DNA from: Desemzia incerta
GTDB lineage: Bacteria; Bacillota; Bacilli; Lactobacillales; Carnobacteriaceae
NCBI RefSeq assembly: GCF_900115825.1
Contig: NZ_FOXW01000001.1
Span: forward strand, 248,001-312,000
DNA length: 64,000 bases
Direction of reading: 5' to 3'
The translations under genes were made by a program, and so were the position numbers. The notes beneath the pieces are model-generated. The model searched no databases. It saw nothing but the letters and a program-made list of their open reading frames with translations, and was not told where the DNA came from. Shown here in pieces: positions 35,064-43,135 of this stretch. The stretch's first letter is position 1. Each line of letters begins with the position of its first letter.

Positions 35064-35777
35064 GTGCTGACAACAAAACCTATTATCGCATTAGATGTTT
35101 CTTCAAAAGAAGAGGCAACAGATTTTTTGAAAAAATTTGATCAAGAATCATTGTGTCTAAAAGTCGGGATGGAACTTTACTACAGCGAAGGTCCGCAACT
35201 GATTCGAGAACTGAAAGCAGCAGGTCACCAATTATTTTTGGATTTAAAGTTACATGATATCCCAAATACGGTTTACAGTGCTATGAAAGTACTGGCTAAG
35301 TTGGAAGTAGATATGGTCAATGTGCATGCGGCTGGCGGAAAAGAAATGATGGCAGCTGCATTAAAAGGGCTGGAAGAAGGAGCTCCAGCAGGGAAAAACA
35401 GACCGCTATTGATTGCTGTGACGCAATTGACTTCTACGACAGAACACCAAATGCAAGAAGAACAGCTGATTGAAAAAACGCTGGATGACAGTGTAGCTCA
35501 CTATGCAAAATTAGCTGAAGAAGCAGGGTTGGATGGTGTAGTCTGTTCTGCATTTGAAGTCCCAAAAATTCATGAAGCTACCACAAAGTCGTTTTTATGT
35601 GTCACTCCAGGAATCAGACCTGAAGGAGACAAAGTGGGTGATCAAAAACGAGTTGCGACGCCAGAATTTGCCCATAAAGCAGGTGCGTCCCACATCGTTA
35701 TAGGACGTCCAATCACAAAAGCAACGGATCCAGTAACAGCTTATACAAACATTACACAACAATGGAGAGGGGAATAA
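35064..35777 (+). CDS. pyrF: Orotidine 5'-phosphate decarboxylase
   Basis: A 237-residue TIM-barrel enzyme making UMP from OMP. The catalytic Lys/Asp network is seen in [14 protein letters not shown] near residue 60, with the phosphate-binding C-terminal TPGIRP and IVIGRPIT motifs. It starts at GTG with GGAGG 7 bases upstream. It is separated from pyrE by 2 bases, and both lie behind the PyrR attenuator. Confidence 0.95.
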   Translation: MLTTKPIIALDVSSKEEATDFLKKFDQESLCLKVGMELYYSEGPQLIRELKAAGHQLFLDLKLHDIPNTVYSAMKVLAKLEVDMVNVHAAGGKEMMAAALKGLEEGAPAGKNRPLLIAVTQLTSTTEHQMQEEQLIEKTLDDSVAHYAKLAEEAGLDGVVCSAFEVPKIHEATTKSFLCVTPGIRPEGDKVGDQKRVATPEFAHKAGASHIVIGRPITKATDPVTAYTNITQQWRGE

Positions 35778-35779
35778 CT

Positions 35780-36412
35780 ATGGAACAAGCCGAAAAAATT
35801 GCAGGTTTACTACTAGAATGCGAGGCTGTCAGTTTGAATCCGAAAGAGCCTTACACTTGGGCCAGCGGTATCAAAAGCCCTATCTATTGTGATAACCGAA
35901 TCACGATGAGCTATCCAGCTGTACGTAAAGAAATTGCTAAGGGATTAGCGGATATCATTCGAAAGTTCTACCCAGAAACAGAAGTCATCGCAGGAACGGC
36001 AACAGCAGGGATTCCTCATGCAGCTTGGGTAGCAGAAGAGTTGGATTTGCCTATGATCTATATCCGCAGCAAAGCCAAAGGACATGGTAAACAAAATCAA
36101 ATCGAAGGACGTTTAACCGAGGGGCAAAAAGTAGTGTGTATCGAAGATTTGATTTCAACAGGCGGAAGTGTGATCGATGCAGCATCTGCTGTCCAACAAG
36201 CAGGAGGCGCGGTATTAGGATGTGCAGCGATCTTTAGTTATCAGCTGGATGCAGCAATGGATAATTTCCAAGAAGCTGATTTACCGATATATACATTATC
36301 GAATTACTCTGCCTTGATCAAAGCAGCCGTTGAAAAAGGGATTATCAAATCTGAAGACAAAATGTTGTTGAACGAATGGCGAGATGATCCAGCTGAATGG
36401 GGAAGAGCTTAA
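35780..36412 (+). CDS. pyrE: Orotate phosphoribosyltransferase
   Basis: A 210-residue type I phosphoribosyltransferase converting orotate and PRPP to OMP. It shows TWASGIKSPIYCDNR near the start, the catalytic loop with RSKAKGHGKQNQIEG, and the PRPP-binding motif VVCIEDLISTGGS. ATG at 35780 has GAGAGGGG upstream; a longer in-frame ATG at 35762 lies inside pyrF with no site. Together with PyrF it performs the last two steps of UMP synthesis. Confidence 0.95.
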   Translation: MEQAEKIAGLLLECEAVSLNPKEPYTWASGIKSPIYCDNRITMSYPAVRKEIAKGLADIIRKFYPETEVIAGTATAGIPHAAWVAEELDLPMIYIRSKAKGHGKQNQIEGRLTEGQKVVCIEDLISTGGSVIDAASAVQQAGGAVLGCAAIFSYQLDAAMDNFQEADLPIYTLSNYSALIKAAVEKGIIKSEDKMLLNEWRDDPAEWGRA

Positions 36413-36478
36413 AAAACGTTTATCAGGATGCCTTTACAATTTTTTGCAACACTGGTAAAATAATCAGTGTTGTGACAT

Positions 36479-36562
36479 GCGGTTGTGGCGGAATGGTAGA
36501 CGCGCTGGCTTGAGGGGCCAGTGGGAGAATCTCCCGTGGAAGTTCGACTCTTCTCAGCCGCA
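36479..36562 (+). tRNA. tRNA-Leu (anticodon GAG)
   Basis: The acceptor stem GCGGTTG pairs with CAGCCGC and leaves discriminator A. The D-arm region GGCGGAATGGTAGACGC is typical of tRNA-Leu. The anticodon stem CTGGC/GCCAG holds the loop TTGAGGG, giving GAG. A long variable arm (GGGAGAATCTCCC) confirms class II, and a GTTCGACTC T-loop is present. CCA is not encoded. It sits alone between pyrE and nox with its own terminator. Confidence 0.95.
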
Positions 36563-36580
36563 TATATATACGAAACTGAT

Positions 36581-36625
36581 AGGTCCTATTAATTAGTCTA
36601 ATAGCTAATTAAAGGGGCTTTTTTT
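36581..36625 (+). terminator. tRNA-Leu terminator
   Basis: An ATTAATTAG/CTAATTAA stem with an 8-base loop is extended by AGGTCCT/AGGGGCT pairs, then a T-run. Confidence 0.8.
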
Positions 36626-36677
36626 GTTTATATATCAAGGTTTAATTCGTTTATTTTTAATTTTCCACTAATAATTT

Positions 36678-36705
36678 TATCATTTTATATGCATATCATT
36701 TTATA
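36678..36705 (+). promoter_or_regulatory. 12-bp direct repeat upstream of nox
   Basis: TATCATTTTATA occurs at 36678-36689 and 36694-36705, a 16-base step, about 65 bases before the nox start. It may be a regulator site or AT-rich chance similarity; no clear Rex palindrome was seen. Confidence 0.35.
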
Positions 36706-36767
36706 AAAATTCAGATTAGTGATATGGTACACTTTGTAATAAAAAATTATTATTGGGGGCATTTTAA

Positions 36768-38114
36768 ATGAAAGTTATTGTCGTAGGAACATCACATGCT
36801 GGTTATGAAGCCATTCAGACATTGATAAAAGAACAACCAGACGCTGAATTGCATTTGTACGAACGTGGAGACACAGCATCGTTCTTGTCTTGTGGAATCC
36901 AAAGTTATTTAGAAGGGATCGCAGAATCTCTTGATAGCTTACACTATGCAACAGAAGATTCATATATCGAGCAAAACGTTAACGTACATATGAATAGTGA
37001 TGTTGTTGGGATCAATCCAGAAGCTAAAACGATTACGGTAAAAACAACCGATGGAGAAACTGAAGAAAGTTATGACAAATTGATCATCTCTCCAGGTGCA
37101 ATGCCAGTTCGTATTCCTATTCCTGGTACTGACTTAGACAATATTTTCTACGTACGTGGCCGTAACTGGGCTGAAAAAGTTAAAAACCGCATGAATCACT
37201 CGAAAAAAGCTGTTGTTGTAGGTGGAGGATACATTGGTATTGAGGTTGCTGAAGCCTTTACTAAAGCAGGTATCGAAACAACGGTCATTGATTCTCTTGA
37301 TCGAGTATTGAACACTTATTTAGATAAAGAATTTGTAGATGTATTAAACGAAAATATGGAACAAAATGGATTGACTGTCCGTACAAGTGAAATGGTTAAA
37401 GAAGTTATTGGAGAAAACGGAACTGTTACTAAAGTCATTACAGATAAAGGTGAATACGAAGCAGATACAGTAATTATGGCTGTAGGTGTTCGTCCAAATA
37501 CAAAATGGTTGCAAGGCATCGTTGAATTGAATCAAGACGGAACAGTAGTAGTTGACGAGTATTTAGAAACGTCTGCAAAAGACATCTATGCAATGGGAGA
37601 CGCGACTAAGATTCCATTTGCTCCAAACCATGGTTCCAAATTGATTGCTTTAGCTTCAAACGCTCGTCGCCAAGGTGTGATTGCAGCTAAGAACATTATG
37701 GAGAAAAAAGTTAAAATGCCGGAAGTTTCTGGAACGTCAGGATTAACGTTGTTTGATTACAAGTTAGCTTCTACAGGTGTAAAAGATATTGATCAAGATT
37801 CAATTGGCGCTGAAGTAGAAAGTACATTCGTAGTAGAAAACATTCGTCCTACATTTATCGATGACGAAAAAGTAATGATGAAGATTCACTTCGAAAAAGA
37901 AAGTCACCGTATCGTAGGGGCACAATTGATGTCGACTTACGATGTGACAGCTTCAATCAATGTGATTTCTGTAGCGATTTCTTCTGGCTGGACATTAGAG
38001 CAATTAGCGTTTGCTGATTTCTTCTTCCAACCAGGATTCAACCGTCCATGGAACTACTTGAACGTTTTAGCGCAAAAAGCTTTAGACGGTAACTTTGATA
38101 ACGAGAAACTGTAA
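36768..38114 (+). CDS. nox: NADH oxidase (H2O-forming)
   Basis: A 448-residue FAD enzyme of the NADH oxidase/CoA-disulfide reductase family. The paired active-site residues His10 (GTSHAG) and the single redox Cys42 (SFLSCG) match lactic acid bacterial Nox and Npx. It has GGGYIGIEVAEAF for NADH binding and AMGDATKI for FAD. It regenerates NAD+ with oxygen. NADH peroxidase is the main alternative; the sequence by eye favours Nox but does not prove it. Confidence 0.88.
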   Translation: MKVIVVGTSHAGYEAIQTLIKEQPDAELHLYERGDTASFLSCGIQSYLEGIAESLDSLHYATEDSYIEQNVNVHMNSDVVGINPEAKTITVKTTDGETEESYDKLIISPGAMPVRIPIPGTDLDNIFYVRGRNWAEKVKNRMNHSKKAVVVGGGYIGIEVAEAFTKAGIETTVIDSLDRVLNTYLDKEFVDVLNENMEQNGLTVRTSEMVKEVIGENGTVTKVITDKGEYEADTVIMAVGVRPNTKWLQGIVELNQDGTVVVDEYLETSAKDIYAMGDATKIPFAPNHGSKLIALASNARRQGVIAAKNIMEKKVKMPEVSGTSGLTLFDYKLASTGVKDIDQDSIGAEVESTFVVENIRPTFIDDEKVMMKIHFEKESHRIVGAQLMSTYDVTASINVISVAISSGWTLEQLAFADFFFQPGFNRPWNYLNVLAQKALDGNFDNEKL

Positions 38115-38125
38115 AAATAAATACA

Positions 38126-38167
38126 AAAATAGCGTTAAACTGATTTGAATCAGTTTAACGCTATTTT
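38126..38167. terminator. Bidirectional terminator between nox and the AEC transporter
   Basis: AAAATAGCGTTAAACTGATT pairs perfectly with its complement around a 2-base loop, with A/T runs at both ends. Confidence 0.92.
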
Positions 38168-38173
38168 CTATAC

Positions 38174-39091
38174 TCAAGAAAACAACATATTCGAAATCGT
38201 TAATGTTATAGGAAGAGTGATAATCGAAAGCAGCGTGGATAAAACAACGATTCTAGCCCCGTACTCATAATTCCCGCCATAAATTTGAGAAAAGAGAGCA
38301 GTATTGATGGCTGAAGGTGCAGCAGAAGCAATCGTCAGAACCATTAAAATCAAATAATTATCGATTGGCAATATCCATAATATAAACATTCCTACTAAAG
38401 GGTAAAGGATCAATCTCAAGAACGTGGTCCAATAAGCCGCTTTTGAATTGAAGATATCAATCAGATTGCTCTTAGCGATGTAACTACCTAATAAAATCAT
38501 GGCTAAAGGAGTATTTAGTGAACTTAAATCATTAAACGCTTCTGATAAAACGAAAGGCAAAGGGATTTGAGTCAGATAGAAAAATAAGCCGACATACAAC
38601 CCGATAAAAGCTGGGTTAAGCAAAGCATTTTTTAACTGCACCATTCGTTTATCTCCAGTAACGGTATAGATACCATAAGTCCATTGAAAAGTAATGGAAA
38701 CTACCATAAAACCAGTCATAAAGAAGACACCTTCATAACCCAAAACAGACATCACCAAAGGAATTCCCATGAAGTTTGAATTGGAAAAAGTAGCAGCAAA
38801 TTTATCGATCCGTTGTTCTTTTTTTAACAAGAAATGATTTAAAAAAGCTCTTGAAGAGAGCAACAGGAAAGATACACCCATTGTCATTATCAACAAACCC
38901 ATTTGGTTAGATTCAAAATCTTGTGTAAATGCATTGATCAAAATGATAGGCGTTATGTACTTAGTCAGCATATTAGCAATTTGCTGAGTACCATCATCAT
39001 TTAAAATATTTTTTTTCATTAAAAAATAGCCAAAAAAGATCAGCAGAAACATAATGCTCATTTGTCCAACAATAATAGCGGAAATATTCAT
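38174..39091 (-). CDS. AEC-family transporter (auxin efflux carrier fold)
   Basis: A 305-residue protein with ten predicted membrane helices in two repeats of five and the mid-protein TPLAMILLGSYIA motif typical of the AEC family. Lactic acid bacterial members are often annotated as malate permeases. There is no malolactic gene next to it, so the substrate is open. It is monocistronic. Confidence 0.85.
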   Translation of the reverse strand: MNISAIIVGQMSIMFLLIFFGYFLMKKNILNDDGTQQIANMLTKYITPIILINAFTQDFESNQMGLLIMTMGVSFLLLSSRAFLNHFLLKKEQRIDKFAATFSNSNFMGIPLVMSVLGYEGVFFMTGFMVVSITFQWTYGIYTVTGDKRMVQLKNALLNPAFIGLYVGLFFYLTQIPLPFVLSEAFNDLSSLNTPLAMILLGSYIAKSNLIDIFNSKAAYWTTFLRLILYPLVGMFILWILPIDNYLILMVLTIASAAPSAINTALFSQIYGGNYEYGARIVVLSTLLSIITLPITLTISNMLFS

Positions 39092-39313
39092 CTAATTAAA
39101 ATTCCTTTCTTAATCTGAAATAAAACACTATTAGTACTAGTATACGGGTCATTGGCAAAATAAAAAAGGGAATTCATTTATTTATCTGGCTTAGAAAATA
39201 GTATAAAAGAAGAACAGAACAAGTATTGGTTTTGAAAAGTATTTATAGCTGTGAGGCATAAAATATTTTATTTGATGCATTAAAAAAGACTGTCTAACTG
39301 TACAAGAAATAAA

Positions 39314-39342
39314 AGAAGAGCAGAATAATAATCTGCTCTTCT
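39314..39342 (-). terminator. Minus-strand terminator of a small-gene locus
   Basis: AGAAGAGCAGA pairs with TCTGCTCTTCT; on the minus strand a T-rich tail follows. It implies a minus-strand transcript crossing 39343-39513, where no other gene was found. The stretch 39092-39313 holds nothing recognised. Confidence 0.65.
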
Positions 39343-39512
39343 GGTTAGTTTATTGAATTCAATTTCCTATGTTACCAATCTTTCAGCTGTTAACGTACAG
39401 CCAGACGAGATAGTTGGATCACCTTAACCTTTCTTTTTGGAGTAGAAACTCAAAAGATTAATGACAGTCCCCTCCTTTTGATTAAGTAGAGTGAATAATA
39501 ATCCGCCAAAGG

Positions 39513-39608
39513 TTATGGAGTTGGGTTTGGAGGTTTATTACGTCTAGCCAATGAATCCAATAACATAGATGAGATAAGTTCAGTAAAAGGATGCGCTTGG
39601 TTGACCAT
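39513..39608 (-). CDS. Micro-ORF, 31 residues, unknown
   Basis: An ATG at 39608 is preceded on the minus strand by AAGGAG with 7-base spacing. The product has an amphipathic start (HPFTELISSMLLDSLARR) and a Pro/Asn-rich tail ending NKPPNPTP. There is no clear membrane helix and no Cys. It lies between two minus-strand terminators. It could be a signalling peptide precursor, a leader or chance. Confidence 0.35.
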   Translation of the reverse strand: MVNQAHPFTELISSMLLDSLARRNKPPNPTP

Positions 39609-39635
39609 TTGACCACTCCTTTATTCTATGTTTAT

Positions 39636-39671
39636 AAAAAAACAGCCTCTAGCACAAGGCTAAAGACTGTT
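39636..39671 (-). terminator. Terminator of the 52-residue protein gene
   Basis: On the minus strand a hairpin with GCCT/AGGC and AACA/TGTT helices is followed by T7. Confidence 0.7.
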
Positions 39672-39675
39672 TCAT

Positions 39676-39834
39676 TTATCTAAGGTTATTGTATCGTCTG
39701 TCTACAGAGTCACGGGCTTGTACGCGTACGCGAACAGCTTTTCTTTTTAACATAGAAAAGTGAGCACGCAGGAAAAGTGCTGAGGTTACAAACATCATGA
39801 ATCCTGAACTGAAAATCAATGTTTCTGTGTTCAT
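39676..39834 (-). CDS. Small membrane protein, 52 residues, unknown
   Basis: The ATG at 39834 is preceded by AGGAGAGAGGATG. The product starts MNTETLIFSSGFMMFVTSAL, has one membrane helix (about residues 4-23), then a strongly basic tail (KRKAVRVRVQARDSVDRR). A leader hairpin (AAAGTAAA/TTTACTTT at about 39889-39910) precedes it and a terminator follows. The layout of one helix plus basic tail recalls small regulatory or toxin-like membrane proteins, but no antitoxin RNA was seen. Confidence 0.6.
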   Translation of the reverse strand: MNTETLIFSSGFMMFVTSALFLRAHFSMLKRKAVRVRVQARDSVDRRYNNLR

Positions 39835-40089
39835 ATTTCTCATCCTCTCTCCTAAAAATCCTTCGGTCCTGCTGCACTTAAAGTAAAAACCATTTACTTT
39901 TATTACACCTTCATTATCTCTTATTCATCGGAATACTTCAACAAAAACACTCACTTTCTTTTTTTAAATTAAAAGCATAGGCGATAAGTTGTATTAAGCA
40001 GCTCAAAACAGAAAAGTTTCTTAAAAAATATGTAAACGGATTCTTTAATGGTATAATGAAAAAGAATTCTAGTATGATGGGGTGTTCAT

Positions 40090-41031
40090 ATGAAATATAG
40101 TGTATTAGATTTTTCTTCTCAAGAAACGACTGTTTCAGCAAAGAGAAATCTCAATGAAAGAATCAAATTAGCCAGATTGACAGAATCTATGAATTACCAT
40201 CGTTTTTGGATCTCGGAAAATGAAGCCAATTCAGTACTGGTTGGAAGTACGCCAGAGTTGATCATGGCTCATTTGGCATTAGCCACAGATGAAATACGGA
40301 TTGGATCTGCAGGTATCATGCTGCCTTACTATAGTGGAGAAAAGATTGCGGACACTTTTAAAACAATGGATGTGGTCAGGAACAATCGAATTGATGTAGG
40401 TGTGGGGCAAGCTGCTGGAAAAAATTGGTTTTCAAAAAAGCTGAATGAAGATCCAACTGACTATCATGTGTTTGAAAGAGAAATGAAAGAGGTACAGCAT
40501 TTGCTGGAAAAAACGAATCATATGAAAGCCGAAAATGCGTACAGTTCTTTAATGAAAAACGGAAACCCCAAAATTTTTATCATCAACAGCAATGCAAGGA
40601 ATACCTCCATCACAGCTGAAATAGGGGCAGGTTTTTTCGCACCATATTATTTGAATTCATCCGAAGAATTAAAGGATGCAATCCGCTATTATCAAGAACA
40701 TTTTGTCCAATCTAATATATTGGAAAAGGCCCACGTTATGCTGGGTGTTTTTGTCGCTATTGGCAGTGCACCGCAAGAAATCGAACAGTTAAAGAGCGAT
40801 TTCAATCAGTGGGACGAATTGCAGCAGGCATCTGATAGAGAAAGAGACCCAAATCGTGCTATTATTGGGACTGGGAAAGAAGTGGTGGAACGAGTCAGTG
40901 AGTTAGCTAAAGACTATTTGGCTGATGAAGTCATGCTGATCCCCAATATAGAGAACAATCAAAAAAGAGCCGGAACGATTCAATCGTTTGCAGAAGCGTT
41001 AGCGGAACATAGAAGAGCTCTTTTTGGATAA
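40090..41031 (+). CDS. LLM-class flavin-dependent oxidoreductase (MsnO8 family)
   Basis: A 313-residue luciferase-like TIM-barrel protein with MKYSVLDFSSQ, the YHRFWISENEA segment, and GSAGIMLPYYSGEKIADTFKTMD, as in the MsnO8 subfamily. These enzymes use reduced FMN; the physiological substrate is generally unknown. It is followed by an aldo/keto reductase gene at about 48 bases, possibly in the same transcript. Confidence 0.82.
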   Translation: MKYSVLDFSSQETTVSAKRNLNERIKLARLTESMNYHRFWISENEANSVLVGSTPELIMAHLALATDEIRIGSAGIMLPYYSGEKIADTFKTMDVVRNNRIDVGVGQAAGKNWFSKKLNEDPTDYHVFEREMKEVQHLLEKTNHMKAENAYSSLMKNGNPKIFIINSNARNTSITAEIGAGFFAPYYLNSSEELKDAIRYYQEHFVQSNILEKAHVMLGVFVAIGSAPQEIEQLKSDFNQWDELQQASDRERDPNRAIIGTGKEVVERVSELAKDYLADEVMLIPNIENNQKRAGTIQSFAEALAEHRRALFG

Positions 41032-41079
41032 ATAAGTTATTGTTTATTAAATAATAAAGAAGATTGAAGGAGAGATAGG

Positions 41080-42081
41080 ATGAGTTACCAAGCAGCAGAA
41101 AATCGTTACGATAAAATGATCTATAATCGAGTAGGAAAAAGCGGGCTGAAATTGCCGGCTGTTTCGCTAGGAATGTGGCACAACTTTGGAGACGTAGATT
41201 TATTTGATAAAAGCCGAGCTATTGTCACGAGAGCATTTGACTTAGGAATCACTCATTTTGACTTGGCAAATAACTACGGTCCTCCAGCCGGAAGCGCTGA
41301 AGAAAACTTCGGCAGAATTTTTGAAAAAGATTTAAAACCGTATCGTGATGAACTGATTATTTCCAGTAAAGCCGGGTATTACATGTGGCCAGGTCCTTAT
41401 GGAGAGTTCGGATCGAAAAAGAACTTAACGGCCAGCATTGACCAAAGCCTGAACCGTATGGGATTGGATTATGTAGATATCTTTTATTCTCATAGACCAG
41501 ATGTCAATACACCATTTGAAGAGACTGCTCAAGCATTGGATTTGATGGTGCGCCAAGGAAAAGCTTTGTATATTGGGATCTCTAATTACTCTGCAGAACA
41601 AACTGCTGAAATCAGCGCTATCTTTAAAGAACTGAAAACACCATTCATTATCCACCAACCTTCTTACAGTATGTTCAATCGTTGGATTGAAGACGGATTG
41701 CAAGATGTCTTGAGTGAGAATGGAACAGGAACGATTGCTTACAGTCCATTAGCACAAGGATTGTTAACAGACCGTTATCTAGATGGAATCCCAGAAGATT
41801 CACGAGCTGGACGTTCTTCAAGTCCGTTTTTACAAGAAGACCAAGTTCATGAAAATATTGCAAAATCGAGAGCGTTAAATGAAATTGCCAAACGACGTGG
41901 ACAATCATTAGCTCAAATGGCTGTAGCTTGGATCTTGCGCGACCAAAAAGTTACCAGTGTATTAATAGGTGCAAGTCGTGTTGCTCAATTGGAAGACAAC
42001 GTAAAAGCCTTGGACAACATTCATTTCACAGCTGAAGAGTTGAATGAAATTGATGCTATTTTAAACGAGTCGAAAAAATAA
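41080..42081 (+). CDS. Aldo/keto reductase, YghZ type
   Basis: A 333-residue NADPH-dependent reductase. The catalytic Asp and Tyr lie in FDLANNYGP, the Lys in ISSKAGYYMWPGPYG and the His in IFYSHRPD. MWPGPYGEFGSKKNL is typical of YghZ/GpR, which reduces L-glyceraldehyde 3-phosphate and methylglyoxal. A methylglyoxal detoxification role would fit the glyoxalase-like genes just downstream. Confidence 0.9.
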   Translation: MSYQAAENRYDKMIYNRVGKSGLKLPAVSLGMWHNFGDVDLFDKSRAIVTRAFDLGITHFDLANNYGPPAGSAEENFGRIFEKDLKPYRDELIISSKAGYYMWPGPYGEFGSKKNLTASIDQSLNRMGLDYVDIFYSHRPDVNTPFEETAQALDLMVRQGKALYIGISNYSAEQTAEISAIFKELKTPFIIHQPSYSMFNRWIEDGLQDVLSENGTGTIAYSPLAQGLLTDRYLDGIPEDSRAGRSSSPFLQEDQVHENIAKSRALNEIAKRRGQSLAQMAVAWILRDQKVTSVLIGASRVAQLEDNVKALDNIHFTAEELNEIDAILNESKK

Positions 42082-42094
42082 AGTTCTACCAATT

Positions 42095-42132
42095 AGTCTC
42101 TTCATTCAATATACTGAATGAAGAGACTTTTT
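42095..42132 (+). terminator. Terminator holding a possible promoter in its loop
   Basis: AGTCTCTTCATTCA pairs perfectly over 14 bp with TGAATGAAGAGACT around ATATAC, with T5 after. The loop and right arm read TATACT (42110-42115), a near-consensus -10. The next gene's AGGAGG begins only a few bases after the T-run. Transcription starting near 42122 would skip the left arm and so escape termination; the -35 match is poor. Confidence 0.8.
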
Positions 42133-42150
42133 ATTGCAGGAGGAAATCAA

Positions 42151-42531
42151 ATGAACTTAAAACACATTCACCATGTCGCTATTATTGCGTCCGATTATGA
42201 AAAATCGAAACATTTTTATACTGAGCTGTTAGGATTGGAAATCATCCGTGAGAATTATCGTGAAGAAAGAGATTCATACAAGCTGGATTTGAAAATCGGA
42301 GACAGCGAGATCGAACTGTTTTCTTTTCCAAATCCCCCAAAAAGACAAAGCGGACCAGAATCTGTCGGATTAAGACACTTGTGTTTTTACGCAGATGACA
42401 TTGAAGAAACCGTAAAAGAATTGAATCAAAAGGGAATCGAAACCGAACCGATTCGAATCGATGAATTTACGGGCGGCAAGTATACCTTTTTTAAAGATCC
42501 AGACGGTTTACCGTTGGAATTGCATGAGTAA
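42151..42531 (+). CDS. VOC-family protein (glyoxalase/dioxygenase superfamily)
   Basis: A 126-residue protein with two beta-alpha-beta-beta-beta modules and metal-ligand positions at His (IHHVAIIASDYEKS), Glu (SEIELFSF), His (GLRHLCFYADD) and Glu (LPLELHE). It resembles the YaeR/SMU1112c-like subgroup. ATG at 42151 fits the AGGAGG site; an upstream ATG would place the terminator inside the coding region. Exact reaction unknown. Confidence 0.82.
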   Translation: MNLKHIHHVAIIASDYEKSKHFYTELLGLEIIRENYREERDSYKLDLKIGDSEIELFSFPNPPKRQSGPESVGLRHLCFYADDIEETVKELNQKGIETEPIRIDEFTGGKYTFFKDPDGLPLELHE

Positions 42532-42626
42532 ATTTTCAAAGTTAAACGAACATTTTTGAAAGTTTTAATGAGTTAGGTTAAAATAAAACAGGTAAGGGCA
42601 ATTTATTCGAGAAGGAGAAGGATGCT

Positions 42627-43004
42627 ATGAGTACAAAAATGATCCATACGTGCTATCGAGTACAAGATTTAGAAAAATCAGTTGAGTTCTATACAGAAAT
42701 TTTAGGGATGAAAGAAGTTCGTCGTTTAGACTACCCTGATTTCAAATTTACTTTAGTTTATTTAGCCTTTGAAGAAGGCGGCTACGAATTGGAATTGACT
42801 TACAACTACAGCGCCGAAAAATATGACCTAGGAAATGGTTATGGACACATCGCTATAGGTGTAGATGACTTAAATGCAGTTCATGAAGAATACAAAGGCA
42901 AAAACTGTGATATTACAGATATCAAAGGTCTTTCTGATGGAGCAGCTACTTATTTCTTCATCATGGATCCAGACGGCTACAAAATCGAAGTTGTACAAAA
43001 CTAA
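42627..43004 (+). CDS. gloA: Lactoylglutathione lyase (glyoxalase I)
   Basis: A 125-residue VOC protein with the glyoxalase I pattern MIHTCYRVQDLEKSVEFYTE, ELELTYNY, GYGHIAIGV and DPDGYKIEVVQ, supplying the His/Glu/His/Glu metal ligands. It would condense methylglyoxal-glutathione to S-lactoylglutathione. Glutathione reductase elsewhere in the window shows glutathione is used. It has its own ribosome site (GAAGGAGAAGG) and a terminator. Confidence 0.85.
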   Translation: MSTKMIHTCYRVQDLEKSVEFYTEILGMKEVRRLDYPDFKFTLVYLAFEEGGYELELTYNYSAEKYDLGNGYGHIAIGVDDLNAVHEEYKGKNCDITDIKGLSDGAATYFFIMDPDGYKIEVVQN

Positions 43005-43038
43005 TCCATCCCCTATGTAATAGGGATGGTTAAACACC

Positions 43039-43088
43039 AGATTCATTAAAGACTGATACAAATGGTCTTTAATGAATCTATCTTTTTA
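43039..43088 (+). terminator. gloA terminator
   Basis: AGATTCATTAAAGAC pairs with GTCTTTAATGAATCT, followed by ATCTTTTTATT. Confidence 0.88.
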
Positions 43089-43135
43089 TTTAACGAAATA
43101 ACCTAACGACTGCATAAACTATCAGGGGGAATTTG

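Noticed and set aside
36628-36767. Rex operator upstream of nox
   Set aside because: No TTGTGAAAT-type palindrome is present; only a loose AT-rich match was seen.
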